DNA of 64,000 bases, from positions 1-64,000 of the forward strand of contig NZ_QOWC01000008.1 of assembly GCF_003574465.1 (NCBI RefSeq), read 5' to 3'. Below the pieces are notes generated by a model that was given only the letters and a program-made list of their open reading frames with translations, made no database searches and was not told the origin of the DNA. Shown piece after piece: positions 53,399-62,549 of this stretch. Origin of the DNA: Methylobacterium crusticola. GTDB lineage: Bacteria > Pseudomonadota > Alphaproteobacteria > Rhizobiales > Beijerinckiaceae. How positions within the stretch are numbered: the first letter of the stretch is position 1; every line of letters begins with the position of its first letter. The translations under genes were made by a program, and so were the position numbers.

Positions 53399-56300
53399 TC
53401 AATGCGCCTCCTGCCAGTTCGCCGCGGCCTTGGCGTCCACGGCCAGCGGCACCCGGAGCTCCACCGCCGGGTGGGGCGCCTCCTCCATCACGCGGGCGAT
53501 GATCGGGAGCGCCCGCTCCACCTCGTCGTCGGGGGCCTCGAACACGAGCTCGTCGTGGACCTGGAGCAGCATCCGGGTCGACAGGCCGGCCGCCGCGAGC
53601 GCCCCCTCCATCCGCACCATGGCCCGGCGGATGATGTCGGCGGCGGTGCCCTGGATCGGGGCGTTGATCGCCTGGCGCTCTACCGAGGCGCGCTCCTGGG
53701 GGTTGTTCGATCGGATCTGGGGATAGTGGCAGACGCGCCCGAACAGCGTCGTGACGTAGCCCTTGTCGCGGCAGGCCCTCTTGGTGTCGTCGATGTAGGC
53801 CCGGATGCCCGGGAAGCGCTCGAAATACTGCTTGATGAAGGCCGAGGCCTCGGCGTTCGGGATGCCGAGCCGGTCGGCGAGGCCGAAGGCCGAGATGCCG
53901 TAGATGATGCCGAAGTTGATGGTCTTCGCCCGCCGCCGCAGGTCGGGGGTCATCTGCTCGAGGGACACCCCGAACATCGCCGAGGCGGTGGCGGCGTGGA
54001 TGTCGATGCCGTCCGCGAAGGCCTGGCGCAGTTGCGGGATGTCGGCGATGTGGGCGAGGAGCCTGAGCTCGATCTGGCTGTAATCGGCCGAGATCAGCTT
54101 GTGGCCGGCATCCGCCACGAAGGCCTGCCGGATGCGCCGGCCCTCCTCGGTGCGGATCGGGATGTTCTGCAGGTTCGGGTCCGAGGAGGAGAGCCGCCCG
54201 GTCGTGGTGGCGGCCAGCGAGAACGAGGTGTGGACCCGGTCGGTCTCCCGGTCGGCGTGCTCCTGGAGGCTGTCGGTGTAGGTGGATTTCAGCTTCGAGA
54301 GCTGGCGCCACTCGAGGATCTTGCGCGGCAGATCCAGGCCCTGGCCGGCCAGTTCCTCGAGCAGCGTCGCGGGCGTCGCCCACTGGCCGGACGGGGTCTT
54401 CTTGGCCCCGGGCAGGCCCATCTTGCCGAACAGGATGTCGCCGATCTGCTTGGGGGAGGAGACCGAGAACCGCTCGCCCGCCGTCTCCTGGATCTCCTCC
54501 TCGAGCCGGGCGAGCGACTGGGCGAAGTCGCCCGAGAGGCGGCTGAGCATGCCCCGGTCGACCTTGACGCCCTCGCGCTCCATCCGGGCGAGCACCGGCA
54601 CCAGGGGCCGCTCCAGGGTCTCGTACACGGTGGCGCGGCGCTCGGCCGCGAGGCGCGGCTTCATCAGGCGCCACAGCCGCAGCGTCACGTCGGCGTCCTC
54701 CGCCGCGTAGGCGGTGGCCTTGTCGAGGGCGACCCGGTCGAACGTGACCTTCTGCCGGCCCGAGCCGGCGACGTCCGAGAAGGTGATCGGCTGGTGGCCG
54801 AGGTGCCGGCGCGCGAGCTCGTCCATGCCGTGCGAGCCCTTGCCGGCATCGAGCACGTAGGAGATCAGCATCGTGTCGTCGAAGGGCCCGACCTCGATGC
54901 CGTGGCGCGCGAGCACGAGCCAGTCGTACTTCATGTTCTGCCCGACCTTCAGCACGGCCGGGTTCTCGAGCAGGGGCTTGAGGCGCGCCTTCACGGCCTC
55001 CCAGGGCAGCTGGCCGGGCAGCAGCCCCTCGCCGAACAGGTCCTCGCCGCCGCGGTGGCTGAGGGGGATGTAGGCGGCCCGCCCGGGCCTCGTGGCGAGG
55101 GAGACGCCGACGAGGTCGGCCTTGTTGGCGTCGAGCGCCGTGGTCTCGGTGTCGACCGCGACGATGCCGGCCTCGACCGCCTCGGCGATCCAGGCCTCCA
55201 GGCCCTCGAGCGTCGTCACGGTCTCGTAGGCGGCGGTGTCGAAGGGCTTGACCGACTCGGCCGCCCGCGCGGTCACGAGCGTCGTCGGCGTCGCCTCCGC
55301 GGGTCCCCGGGGCTTGGCGGGGGTGTCCGGCAGGTCGAGGTCGGCGAAGGGATCGACCTCCGCCGGCGCGGCCGGGGCGGCGTCCGCCTCGTCGCCGAAG
55401 AACGGCGTCACGTCGCTGCCGCCCTTCGGGTTGGTGAAGCCCGTGGCGGCGCCCGCAGGCAGGAGGGCCGGATCGGGCCTCACCGCCTCGGGGTCGACGT
55501 CGAGCATCGAGGCGATGCGCCGCGTCAGCGTGTTGAACTCCATCGCCTTCAGGAAGCCGACGAGGCGCTGCGGGTCGGGCCGGGGCAGCCCGAGCGCGTC
55601 GAGGGGGACCGGCACCGGCACGGCCTCGTCGAGGGCCACGAGGCGGCGCGACAGCCGGGCCTGGTCGAGGTTGGCGAGCAGCGTCTCGCGGCGCTTGGGC
55701 TGCTTGATCTCGGCGGCCCGCTCGAGGAGCGCCTCCAGGCCGCCGAACTCCTTGAGCAGGGCGGCCGCGGTCTTGAGGCCGATGCCGGGCACGCCCGGCA
55801 CGTTGTCGGAGGTGTCGCCGATCAGCGCCAGGGCGTCGCCGATCTGCTCGGGCCCGAGGCCCTCCCAGCGCTCCACGATGGCGGCCCGGTCGAGGTTGCG
55901 CTCCGGCCGGTAGCCCGGCTTGCCCTTCTGGCCCGACTCGAAGTCGTAGAACCGCACGAGGTCGCCCACGAGCTGCATCAGGTCCTTGTCGGAGGAGACG
56001 ATGATCACGCCCGCCCCCCGCGCCTCGGCCTGGCGGGAATAAGTCGCGATCAGGTCGTCGGCCTCGTAGCGCACGAGCTCGATCGGCTGGAGGCCGAAGG
56101 CCCGCACGGCGTCGCGCATCAGCGGCATCTGGCGCTTGAGGTCGTCGGGCGCGTCGGGCCGGTGGCCCTTGTAGTCCGGGAAGATCTCCTTGCGGAACGA
56201 GCCCTCGGACTTGTCGAACACGATGGCGAGGTGCGTCGGGCGCACGCCGGCCGCGCCCTCCTGCACGAACTGGGCGATCTTGGCGCAGAACAGCCGCACC

Positions 56301-56458
56301 GCGCCGGTCGGCAGGCCGTCGGAGGGCCGGAAATTGTAGCGCTCGGGCTGGTTGATCGACTGGAAGTAGGCCCGGAAGATGAAGGACGACCCGTCGACGA
56401 GCAGCACCTGGTCGCCAGGGCCGACGGGCTTCCTCTCGGGGGCAGGCTCGGTGGTCAT
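53399..56458 (-). CDS. polA: DNA polymerase I
   Basis: A 1019-residue repair/Okazaki-maturation polymerase. 5' nuclease: VLLVDGSSFIFRAY and DTSDNVPGVPGIGLKTAAAL. The 3'-5' exonuclease is active-looking, with Asp-Thr-Glu in IVAVDTETTALDANKADLVG (about residue 436). Polymerase motifs are A DYSQIELRLLAHIA (about 794), B RRRAKTINFGIIYGISAFG and C LLQVHDELVFEAP. About 90 residues longer than E. coli PolA because of an extended linker (Pro/Ala-rich, about 320-400) between the nuclease domains. ATG 56458 is the domain-proximal start. Confidence 0.97.
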   Translation of the reverse strand: MTTEPAPERKPVGPGDQVLLVDGSSFIFRAYFQSINQPERYNFRPSDGLPTGAVRLFCAKIAQFVQEGAAGVRPTHLAIVFDKSEGSFRKEIFPDYKGHRPDAPDDLKRQMPLMRDAVRAFGLQPIELVRYEADDLIATYSRQAEARGAGVIIVSSDKDLMQLVGDLVRFYDFESGQKGKPGYRPERNLDRAAIVERWEGLGPEQIGDALALIGDTSDNVPGVPGIGLKTAAALLKEFGGLEALLERAAEIKQPKRRETLLANLDQARLSRRLVALDEAVPVPVPLDALGLPRPDPQRLVGFLKAMEFNTLTRRIASMLDVDPEAVRPDPALLPAGAATGFTNPKGGSDVTPFFGDEADAAPAAPAEVDPFADLDLPDTPAKPRGPAEATPTTLVTARAAESVKPFDTAAYETVTTLEGLEAWIAEAVEAGIVAVDTETTALDANKADLVGVSLATRPGRAAYIPLSHRGGEDLFGEGLLPGQLPWEAVKARLKPLLENPAVLKVGQNMKYDWLVLARHGIEVGPFDDTMLISYVLDAGKGSHGMDELARRHLGHQPITFSDVAGSGRQKVTFDRVALDKATAYAAEDADVTLRLWRLMKPRLAAERRATVYETLERPLVPVLARMEREGVKVDRGMLSRLSGDFAQSLARLEEEIQETAGERFSVSSPKQIGDILFGKMGLPGAKKTPSGQWATPATLLEELAGQGLDLPRKILEWRQLSKLKSTYTDSLQEHADRETDRVHTSFSLAATTTGRLSSSDPNLQNIPIRTEEGRRIRQAFVADAGHKLISADYSQIELRLLAHIADIPQLRQAFADGIDIHAATASAMFGVSLEQMTPDLRRRAKTINFGIIYGISAFGLADRLGIPNAEASAFIKQYFERFPGIRAYIDDTKRACRDKGYVTTLFGRVCHYPQIRSNNPQERASVERQAINAPIQGTAADIIRRAMVRMEGALAAAGLSTRMLLQVHDELVFEAPDDEVERALPIIARVMEEAPHPAVELRVPLAVDAKAAANWQEAH

Positions 56459-56839
56459 GCGGGATGTCTGCTTCCTGCGTCGTGCTGGTGCCCATACGGG
56501 CACGAGACCCGTGCGGGCGCGGTCCCGCGGTCCTGATCCCAGGTCTTAGTGCCTGAATCGGCCGAGGCAAACCGCGCCCCGCCCGGTGCCCCCGGCGATC
56601 GGGCCGGGCGGCGCGGAAGCGCGACGGGGCTCCCGGCGCGCCCGACGGGCGCGCCCCGCGCCCCGGTGTGCTCCCGGCACACCAGGGCGGCGCGAAAGCG
56701 CCGGAAGACCGCCGCGGAAGCTTGACTTGCCGGCGCCGGCGGCCTCGTCTCGGCGGGAGTAACTGTCAGCGACCGGGCACGGCCGCCGCTCCCCGGGCGG
56801 AGGGCCCGTCCCCGCGTCCGCCATGGTTCAGGGCCGCAC
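56459..56839. other. Divergent intergenic region, polA / secreted-protein gene
   Basis: 381 bp with no supported gene. TTGACT at about 56723 could be a -35 element for the plus-strand genes, but no matching -10 is seen. GC-rich imperfect inverted repeats only. Confidence 0.4.
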
Positions 56840-57313
56840 ATGCGCAAGACACTCCTCCTCGCCTCCCTCCTCGCCGGGCTCGCGGCCGCAGCCGCCCTGT
56901 CGCCGGCGCTCGCCCGCTCGGCCCGCCAGGAGATCTCGCCGGCCGAGGAGCGCGAGTTCCCCTTCGACGCGCAGATCCCGGGCTGCCAGGATGCCGGGGT
57001 GCTCGAGAAGGTCACCTACCAGTTCGCCGAGAAGGAGGCGAAGTTCTGGAACTCCACGCTGACGATCGTGGCCTACGACGGCATCGAGCGCACGGCGTGG
57101 CGGCCCTGGGGCCTCGACTTCTACCCGCGCCGGTTCTGCACCGCCGTGGCCACCACCTCGGACGGCGTGCGCCGGCGGGTCGACTACTCGGTGCGCGAGA
57201 GCCTCGGCATCATCGGGGCGACCTGGGGCGTCGAGTTCTGCGTCCACGGCCTCGACCGCAACCTCGCCTACGCGTACGCCTCGGCGAGCTCCTGCCGCGA
57301 GGCCCGGCCCTGA
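56840..57313 (+). CDS. Small secreted protein of unknown function
   Basis: A 157-residue exported protein. Signal peptide MRKTLLLASLLAGLAAAAAL, then a domain with four cysteines (GCQDAGV, RRFCTAVATT, VEFCVHGLDR and SSCREARP), likely two disulfides. Its distinctive segments are TIVAYDGIERTAWRPWGLDF and RESLGIIGATWGVEF. No enzymatic motif is seen; similar proteins in Rhizobiales occur beside RNase T2. Its stop overlaps the RNase gene's apparent start by 4 bp, so the two are translationally coupled and may be partners. Confidence 0.82.
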   Translation: MRKTLLLASLLAGLAAAAALSPALARSARQEISPAEEREFPFDAQIPGCQDAGVLEKVTYQFAEKEAKFWNSTLTIVAYDGIERTAWRPWGLDFYPRRFCTAVATTSDGVRRRVDYSVRESLGIIGATWGVEFCVHGLDRNLAYAYASASSCREARP

Positions 57314-57969
57314 TCGGGCGCCGCGCCCGGGCGCTCCTCGCCGCCGGCCTCGCCCTGGCGGGCCAGGCGGCCGCCGCGCAGGAGCGCGGGGGCGAGCCCG
57401 GCCGCTTCGACTTCTACGTCCTCGCCCTGTCGTGGTCGCCGGCCTACTGCGCGCTCACCGGCGAGCGGCGCAACGACCGCCAGTGCGAGGCCGGGCGCGG
57501 CCTCGGCTTCGTGGTGCACGGCCTCTGGCCGCAATACGACCGGGGCTACCCGAGCGAGTGCGGCGCCTTCCCGCGCGCGCCGAGCCGTCCCGCCCTGGAG
57601 GAGGCCGACGGCGTCTTCCCGTCGGAGGGCCTCGCCCGCTACGAGTGGCGCCGGCACGGCACCTGCTCGGGCCTCGACCCCGCCGGCTACTTCCGGGCGG
57701 CCCGCCGCGCCCGCGACGCCGTGACGATCCCGGCGGCCCTCGCCCGGCCCGACCGCGACCAGCGCGCCGCCCCGATCGAGATCGCCCGCCAGTTCGTCGC
57801 CAGCAATCCGGGCCTGCGCCCCGACATGATGGCGGTGACGTGCCGCTCCGGGCAGCTCGAGGAGGTACGGATCTGCTTCGCCCGGGACCTGCGCGGCTTC
57901 ACGCCCTGCCCCGAGGTGGCGCGGCAGAACTGCCGGGCCGGCGAGGTCACGGTGGGGGCCGCGCGCTGA
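57310..57969 (+). CDS. Ribonuclease T2 family protein
   Basis: A 219-residue secreted endoribonuclease. CAS-I is FVVHGLWPQY and CAS-II YEWRRHGTCSG, each with its catalytic His; cysteine pairs are conserved. The open frame contains no ATG, GTG or TTG between the upstream stop-proximal region and the mature domain, so the best start is CTG 57310, which overlaps the TGA of the preceding gene (CTGA) and has CGAGG 8 bp upstream. It provides a signal peptide (RRARALLAAGLALAGQAAAA). RlmJ is encoded 7 bp downstream, so all three genes may form one transcript. Confidence 0.85.
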   Translation: MIGRRARALLAAGLALAGQAAAAQERGGEPGRFDFYVLALSWSPAYCALTGERRNDRQCEAGRGLGFVVHGLWPQYDRGYPSECGAFPRAPSRPALEEADGVFPSEGLARYEWRRHGTCSGLDPAGYFRAARRARDAVTIPAALARPDRDQRAAPIEIARQFVASNPGLRPDMMAVTCRSGQLEEVRICFARDLRGFTPCPEVARQNCRAGEVTVGAAR

Positions 57970-57976
57970 CGCCGCC

Positions 57977-58822
57977 ATGAACTACCGCCACGCCTTCCAC
58001 GCCGGCAACCACGCCGACGTGCTCAAGCACCTCGTCCTCGCCCGGGTGCTCGCCCATCTCCGGCGCAAGACCACCCCGTTCCGGGCGATCGACACCCATG
58101 CGGGCCTCGGCTTCTACGACCTCGCGGGCGAGGAGGCCGGGCGCACGGGCGAGTGGCGCGCGGGCTGGGGCCGCCTCGGGCCGCCCTTCGCGGACGCCGT
58201 CGAGGCGGTGCTCGCGCCCTACCGCGACGCGGTCGCGGCCGTGCGGGCGCGACACGGGCCGGAGGTCTACCCGGGCTCGCCGGCCCTGATCCGCGAGTTC
58301 CTGCGGCCGGGCGACCAGGGCGTGTTCGTGGAACTGCACCCGGCGGACGGCGCGGTCCTGCGCGAGCGCTACAACCGCGATCCCCGCACCAAGGTGCTCG
58401 ACCTCGACGGCTGGACCGCCCTCCCGGCCCTCATCCCCCCGAAGGAGCGCCGGGGCCTCGTGCTGATCGACCCGCCCTACGAGGTGCCGGGCGAGATCGA
58501 GCGCCTCGGGCGCGGCCTCCTGAAGGCCGTCGCGAAGTGGCCGACCGGCACCTACCTCGCCTGGTACCCGATCAAGGACGCGGGCGCGGTCGACCGCCTG
58601 GCGGCCGGCCTCGACGCCGCCCTCCCCCGCCCGGCCCTGCGCCTCGACCTCCTGGTGGAGCGGCCCGACGGGGCGCGCCTCGCCGGCAGCGGAATGATCG
58701 TGGTCAACCCGCCCTGGACCCTGCGCGAGGAGGCGGACCTCGTCCTCCCGGCCCTCGCCGAACGCCTGGCGCTCGCCGATTACGGGGCGTTCCGCTGCGC
58801 CCCGATCGGGCCGGAGGCCTGA
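57977..58822 (+). CDS. rlmJ: 23S rRNA (adenine(2030)-N6)-methyltransferase
   Basis: A 281-residue SAM methyltransferase that modifies A2030 of 23S rRNA. It opens with the family hallmark NYRHAFHAGNHADVLKH, has the cofactor region AIDTHAGLGFYDL and the N6-adenine motif LIDPPYEVPGEI, and ends in SGMIVVNPPWTL. The length is normal. Its stop codon lies inside a 35-nt palindrome. Confidence 0.95.
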   Translation: MNYRHAFHAGNHADVLKHLVLARVLAHLRRKTTPFRAIDTHAGLGFYDLAGEEAGRTGEWRAGWGRLGPPFADAVEAVLAPYRDAVAAVRARHGPEVYPGSPALIREFLRPGDQGVFVELHPADGAVLRERYNRDPRTKVLDLDGWTALPALIPPKERRGLVLIDPPYEVPGEIERLGRGLLKAVAKWPTGTYLAWYPIKDAGAVDRLAAGLDAALPRPALRLDLLVERPDGARLAGSGMIVVNPPWTLREEADLVLPALAERLALADYGAFRCAPIGPEA

Positions 58823-58845
58823 GGGCGCCGCCCTCAGGCCTCCGG
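58811..58845. terminator. Bidirectional terminator hairpin, rlmJ/glcD
   Basis: A perfect palindrome: 17-bp arms (58811-58827, 58829-58845) around one base, covering the rlmJ stop (58820-58822) and ending 14 bp before the glcD stop. No T tract on either side. Confidence 0.75.
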
Positions 58846-58859
58846 GCGGGCACCGCCCC

Positions 58860-60293
58860 TCAGGCCGCGACGCGCCCGTCGAGGGGGAAGACCTTGGCGG
58901 GGTTCATGAGCCAGCCCGGGTCGAACACCGCCCGCACCCGCATCTGCTGGTGCAGGTCGGCCGGCGCGTACTGGTAGCTCATCAGGTCGCGCTTCTCGAT
59001 GCCGACGCCGTGCTCGCCCGTGAGGCAGCCGCCGACCTCGACGCAGAGCTTCAGCATCTCCTCGCCGGCGGCCTCCGCCTTCTCCATCTCGCCCGGCTTG
59101 TTGATGTCGAACAGGATCAGGGGGTGGAGGTTGCCGTCGCCGGCGTGGAAGACGTTGGCGCAGCGCAGGCCGTAGGCCGCCGTGATGGCGCCGATGCGCT
59201 CGAGCACGGGGGCGAGCTGCCCGGTCGGGATGGTGCCGTCCATGCAGATGTAGTCCGAGATCCGCCCGGTGGCCCCGAAGGCCGACTTGCGGCCCTTCCA
59301 GATCGCCGCGCTCTCGGCCTCGGATTGCGACACCTTCAGGCTCGTCGGCGCGAACGGCCGCGCGATCTCGACGATGCGGGCCAGCATGGCGTCGCATTCC
59401 TGCGGGCTGCCCTCGACCTCGATGATCAGCATCGCCTCGGCGTCGAGGGGATAGCCCGCGTGCGCGAAGGCCTCGCAGATCGCGATCGCCTCGCGGTCCA
59501 TGTACTCGATCGCCACCGGGATGATGCCGGCGCCGATGATCGCCGCCGTGCAGGCGCCGGCGGCCTCGACCGAGCCGAAGCCCATCAGCGCCGGCCGCGC
59601 GCCCTCGGCGGCCCGCAGGATCCGCACCGTCGCCTCGGTGACGACGCCGAGCTGGCCCTCGGAGCCGCAGATCAGCCCGAGCAGGTCGTAGCCCGCGGCA
59701 TCCAGGTGGTCGCCGCCGATCTCCACCACGGTGCCGTCGATCAGGACGAGCGTGACACCCATCAGGTTGTTGGTGGTGACCCCGTACTTGAGGCAGTGGG
59801 CGCCCCCGGAATTCATCGCGATGTTGCCCGCGATGGTGCAGGCGAGCTGGCTCGACGGGTCGGGCGCGTAGAAGAAGCCCTCGTGCGCCACCGCCCCGCT
59901 GATCGCCAGGTTGGTGATGCCGGACTGCACCCGGGCGGTGCGGTTGGCGAAGTCGAGGGCGAGCACCTGGTTCATCTTGGCGACGCCGAGGATGACCGCG
60001 TCCTCCTGCGCGATGGCGCCGCCGGCGAGCGAGGTGCCGGCGCCCCGCGGCACGACCCGGACGCCGTTCTCGTGGCAGTAGCGCAGGACCGCCGAGACCT
60101 CGGCGGTCGTCGAGGGCAGCACCACGGCGAGGGGCATCCGGCGGTAGGCGGTGAGGCCGTCGGTCTCGAACGCCCGTCGCTCGTCCTCGCTCGTTACCAG
60201 GGCCTCGGGCGCGACGAGGCCCCGGAGCCCCGCCACGATCGCGTCCCGGCGGGCCAGGATCGCGGGGTCCGGAGACGGGAAGGCGATCGCCAT
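58860..60293 (-). CDS. glcD: FAD-linked oxidase, glycolate oxidase GlcD type
   Basis: A 477-residue flavoprotein of the PCMH family that oxidises glycolate or D-lactate. The FAD domain has GVRVVPRGAGTSLAGGAIA and CTIAGNIAMNSGGAHCLKYG; the C-terminal half has HAGDGNLHPLILFD and GEHGVGIEKRDLM, all expected in GlcD. The usual partners glcE and glcF are absent; the divergent neighbour is a cytochrome c, which could accept electrons. ATG 60293 is chosen (GAGGAAA upstream) over ATG 60335. D-lactate dehydrogenase is the main alternative. Confidence 0.92.
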   Translation of the reverse strand: MAIAFPSPDPAILARRDAIVAGLRGLVAPEALVTSEDERRAFETDGLTAYRRMPLAVVLPSTTAEVSAVLRYCHENGVRVVPRGAGTSLAGGAIAQEDAVILGVAKMNQVLALDFANRTARVQSGITNLAISGAVAHEGFFYAPDPSSQLACTIAGNIAMNSGGAHCLKYGVTTNNLMGVTLVLIDGTVVEIGGDHLDAAGYDLLGLICGSEGQLGVVTEATVRILRAAEGARPALMGFGSVEAAGACTAAIIGAGIIPVAIEYMDREAIAICEAFAHAGYPLDAEAMLIIEVEGSPQECDAMLARIVEIARPFAPTSLKVSQSEAESAAIWKGRKSAFGATGRISDYICMDGTIPTGQLAPVLERIGAITAAYGLRCANVFHAGDGNLHPLILFDINKPGEMEKAEAAGEEMLKLCVEVGGCLTGEHGVGIEKRDLMSYQYAPADLHQQMRVRAVFDPGWLMNPAKVFPLDGRVAA

Positions 60294-60571
60294 GGCGTTT
60301 CCTCGAAGGCTCGGGAGCGCTCCGGGCGGGCGCACCGCCGGGGAGGCTCCCGCTCGTGTCGGGTCTCCGGTCGGCTATATCCGAGCCGGCCCGGGGATGC
60401 ACGCGCCCGCCGGCACCCTCCTGCACCTTGGTCCGATTGCGTGGAGGGGCCGGCAGAGCTTCTTTTCGCCGCACGTGCCGGGCCGGGTTCGTCGGCGTTT
60501 TTCAATTTACCAGTTCTAAAGCTGAACCATATCGAAACAGGCCCTCGAACGAGGCCTCAGGAGGGAACCTC

Positions 60572-60928
60572 ATGCGTCAGCTCATCCTCGGTGCCGCCTT
60601 CGCGGCGCTCATGCCCCTCGCCGCCCAGGCCCAGGACGCCGCGGCGGGCGAGAAGGTCTTCGCGCCGTGCAAGGCCTGCCACGCCTTCGGGAAGAACGGC
60701 GTCGGCCCGGACCTCAAGGGCGTCATCGGCCGCAAGGCCGGCACCCACGAAGCCTACAACTACTCGGCCGCCATGAAGAATTCCGGCCTGACCTGGGACG
60801 AGGCGACCTTCAAGGACTACATCCACGACCCCAAGGCCAAGGTGCAGGGCACCAAGATGATCTTCGCGGGCATCAAGGACGACAAGAAGGTGGCCGACCT
60901 CATCGCCTACCTCGAGACGCAGAAGTAG
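60572..60928 (+). CDS. Cytochrome c, class I, periplasmic
   Basis: A 118-residue exported haem c protein. A signal peptide ends near LAAQAQDAAA. The single haem site is PCKACHAFG (CxxCH), and the sixth ligand is the Met in GTKMIFAGI, the class I (c2/c550-like) pattern. It starts at ATG 60572 after AGGAGGGA and diverges from glcD by 278 bp. It likely shuttles electrons from a periplasmic dehydrogenase or the bc1 complex to an oxidase. Confidence 0.95.
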   Translation: MRQLILGAAFAALMPLAAQAQDAAAGEKVFAPCKACHAFGKNGVGPDLKGVIGRKAGTHEAYNYSAAMKNSGLTWDEATFKDYIHDPKAKVQGTKMIFAGIKDDKKVADLIAYLETQK

Positions 60929-60950
60929 GCGCGCGGCCGTCCCCGGTCCT

Positions 60951-60981
60951 GGGGCCCCCGGCGCGCGGCGCCGGGGGCCCC
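60951..60981 (+). terminator. Terminator hairpin after cytochrome c gene
   Basis: GC-only hairpin: 13-bp arms (60951-60963, 60969-60981) around CGCGG, then TCGTGTTTC. Ends the cytochrome c transcript. Confidence 0.75.
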
Positions 60982-61125
60982 TCGTGTTTCTGGCGGGGCC
61001 AGCCGGCCGGCCGGGCGCGGCGCCGGAGCGTCTTCTCGACGAAGCGGATGCCGGTTCGTCGCGCAGACCGCGGCGAGGTCAGGAACCTGGAGCGGCGCCC
61101 GGGCGCAGCGTGACCGGGTGCCGCC

Positions 61126-62436
61126 CTAGGCGCCCGCCTGCCGGCCGGGCGCGGCCGGCTGTCCGCTCTCGCCGAGCCGGACGAGGCGCAGCGCCGTGAT
61201 GCGGTTGCGGCTCTTGCGCAGCACCAGGAAGCGGAAGCCGTGGAAGTGGAAGGCCTGGCCCGCATCCGGGATCGCCCTGGCCTCGTGGATCACCAGGCCG
61301 GCGACGGTCGTGGCCTCGCCGTCCGGCAGGCTCCAGTCCATGGCGCGGTTGAGGTCGCGGATCGGCACCGCGCCGTCCACCGTGACCGAGCCGTCGCCCT
61401 GCGGCCGCACGCCCTGGACCGCGACGTCGTGCTCGTCCGAGATGTCGCCGACGATCTCCTCCAGGATGTCCTCCAGGGTGACGAGGCCCATCACCTCGCC
61501 GTACTCGTCCACCACCAGGGCGAAGTGCGTCTTCCTGGTCAGGAACGCCTTGAGCTGGTCGCGCAGGGAGGTGGTGTCGGGCACGAACCAGCTCTCGAGG
61601 GCGATCGCCTCGATGGTGAGCTGGCCCGGGTCGCCCCCGACCGCGTCGAGGGCGCGCAGCAGGTCCTTGGCGTGCAGCACGCCGACGATGTTCTCGGGCG
61701 AGCCGCGCCAGAGCGGCAGGCGGGTGTAGGGCGAGGCCAGCACCTCGCGCACGATCGCCTCCGGGGCGAGGTCCGCGTCGATGGCGCGCATCTTGGTGCG
61801 GTGGACCATCACCTCCGAGACGGTGAGCTCGGTCAGGTCGAGCAGGCCCCCCAGCATGTCGCGCTCGGCCTTGGCGACGCCGCCCTCCCGCTGCAGCAGC
61901 GCCATCTGGTCGCGGATCTCCTCCCGGGGCGTGAGCGCGGAGGGCGCCTCGGCGAGGCGGACGCCGACGCGGCGCAGCACCTCCCGCACGGCCCGCTCGG
62001 CGAGGAGCGCCGGGGGCCCGAGCAGGGCCGTCGCCACGAGGGCGGGCCGCGCCGCCAGGAGCGCGGCCCGCTCCGGGGCGGCGAGCGCGAGCGTCCGCGG
62101 CACCACCTCGGCGAGCCCGACCAGGACGGGAAGCAGCGCCAGGGCGGAGAGCACGCCCGCCTTGCCGAACAGGGTCGCGAGCACGCCCGTGGTGAACACC
62201 GCGGCCCCGGCCATCACGAGGGTGCGGCCGAGCAGCATCGCGCCGAGGAAGCGCTCGCGGGCGGCCAGGATGCGGTTGACCAGGCGGGCGCGGACGTCCC
62301 CGGCATCCTCCAGCGCCGCGAGGCGGGCCCGCGAGGCCGCGGTGAGCGCGGTCTCGGTGCCGGCGAAGAACGCCGACAGCACCAGCGCGATCGCCACGAT
62401 GCCGGCCGAGAGCCAGAGGTCCTGTGTCGTATCCAT
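61126..62436 (-). CDS. CNNM/CorC family transporter-associated protein
   Basis: A 436-residue membrane protein. A DUF21 (CNNM) domain of about four helices occupies about 1-190 (ALVLSAFFAGTETALTAASR). A CBS pair (about 205-330) contains VHRTKMRAIDADL and VVDEYGEVMGLVTLEDILEE-IVGDI. A C-terminal CorC/HlyC transporter-associated domain follows (MDWSLPDGEATTVAGLVIHE). Family members influence magnesium or cobalt efflux. Encoded downstream of aroK-aroB, the usual alphaproteobacterial order. Confidence 0.93.
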   Translation of the reverse strand: MDTTQDLWLSAGIVAIALVLSAFFAGTETALTAASRARLAALEDAGDVRARLVNRILAARERFLGAMLLGRTLVMAGAAVFTTGVLATLFGKAGVLSALALLPVLVGLAEVVPRTLALAAPERAALLAARPALVATALLGPPALLAERAVREVLRRVGVRLAEAPSALTPREEIRDQMALLQREGGVAKAERDMLGGLLDLTELTVSEVMVHRTKMRAIDADLAPEAIVREVLASPYTRLPLWRGSPENIVGVLHAKDLLRALDAVGGDPGQLTIEAIALESWFVPDTTSLRDQLKAFLTRKTHFALVVDEYGEVMGLVTLEDILEEIVGDISDEHDVAVQGVRPQGDGSVTVDGAVPIRDLNRAMDWSLPDGEATTVAGLVIHEARAIPDAGQAFHFHGFRFLVLRKSRNRITALRLVRLGESGQPAAPGRQAGA

Positions 62437-62549
62437 GCGCCTCGCGCCACCCGGGAGGCCGCGGCCTCGGCGGGAGGGCTCGCCGGCAGCCCTCCCGGCT
62501 CACGTCTCACGAAAAAACCCGCCCCCGGGACCTGCGCCGCGGGACCCCC

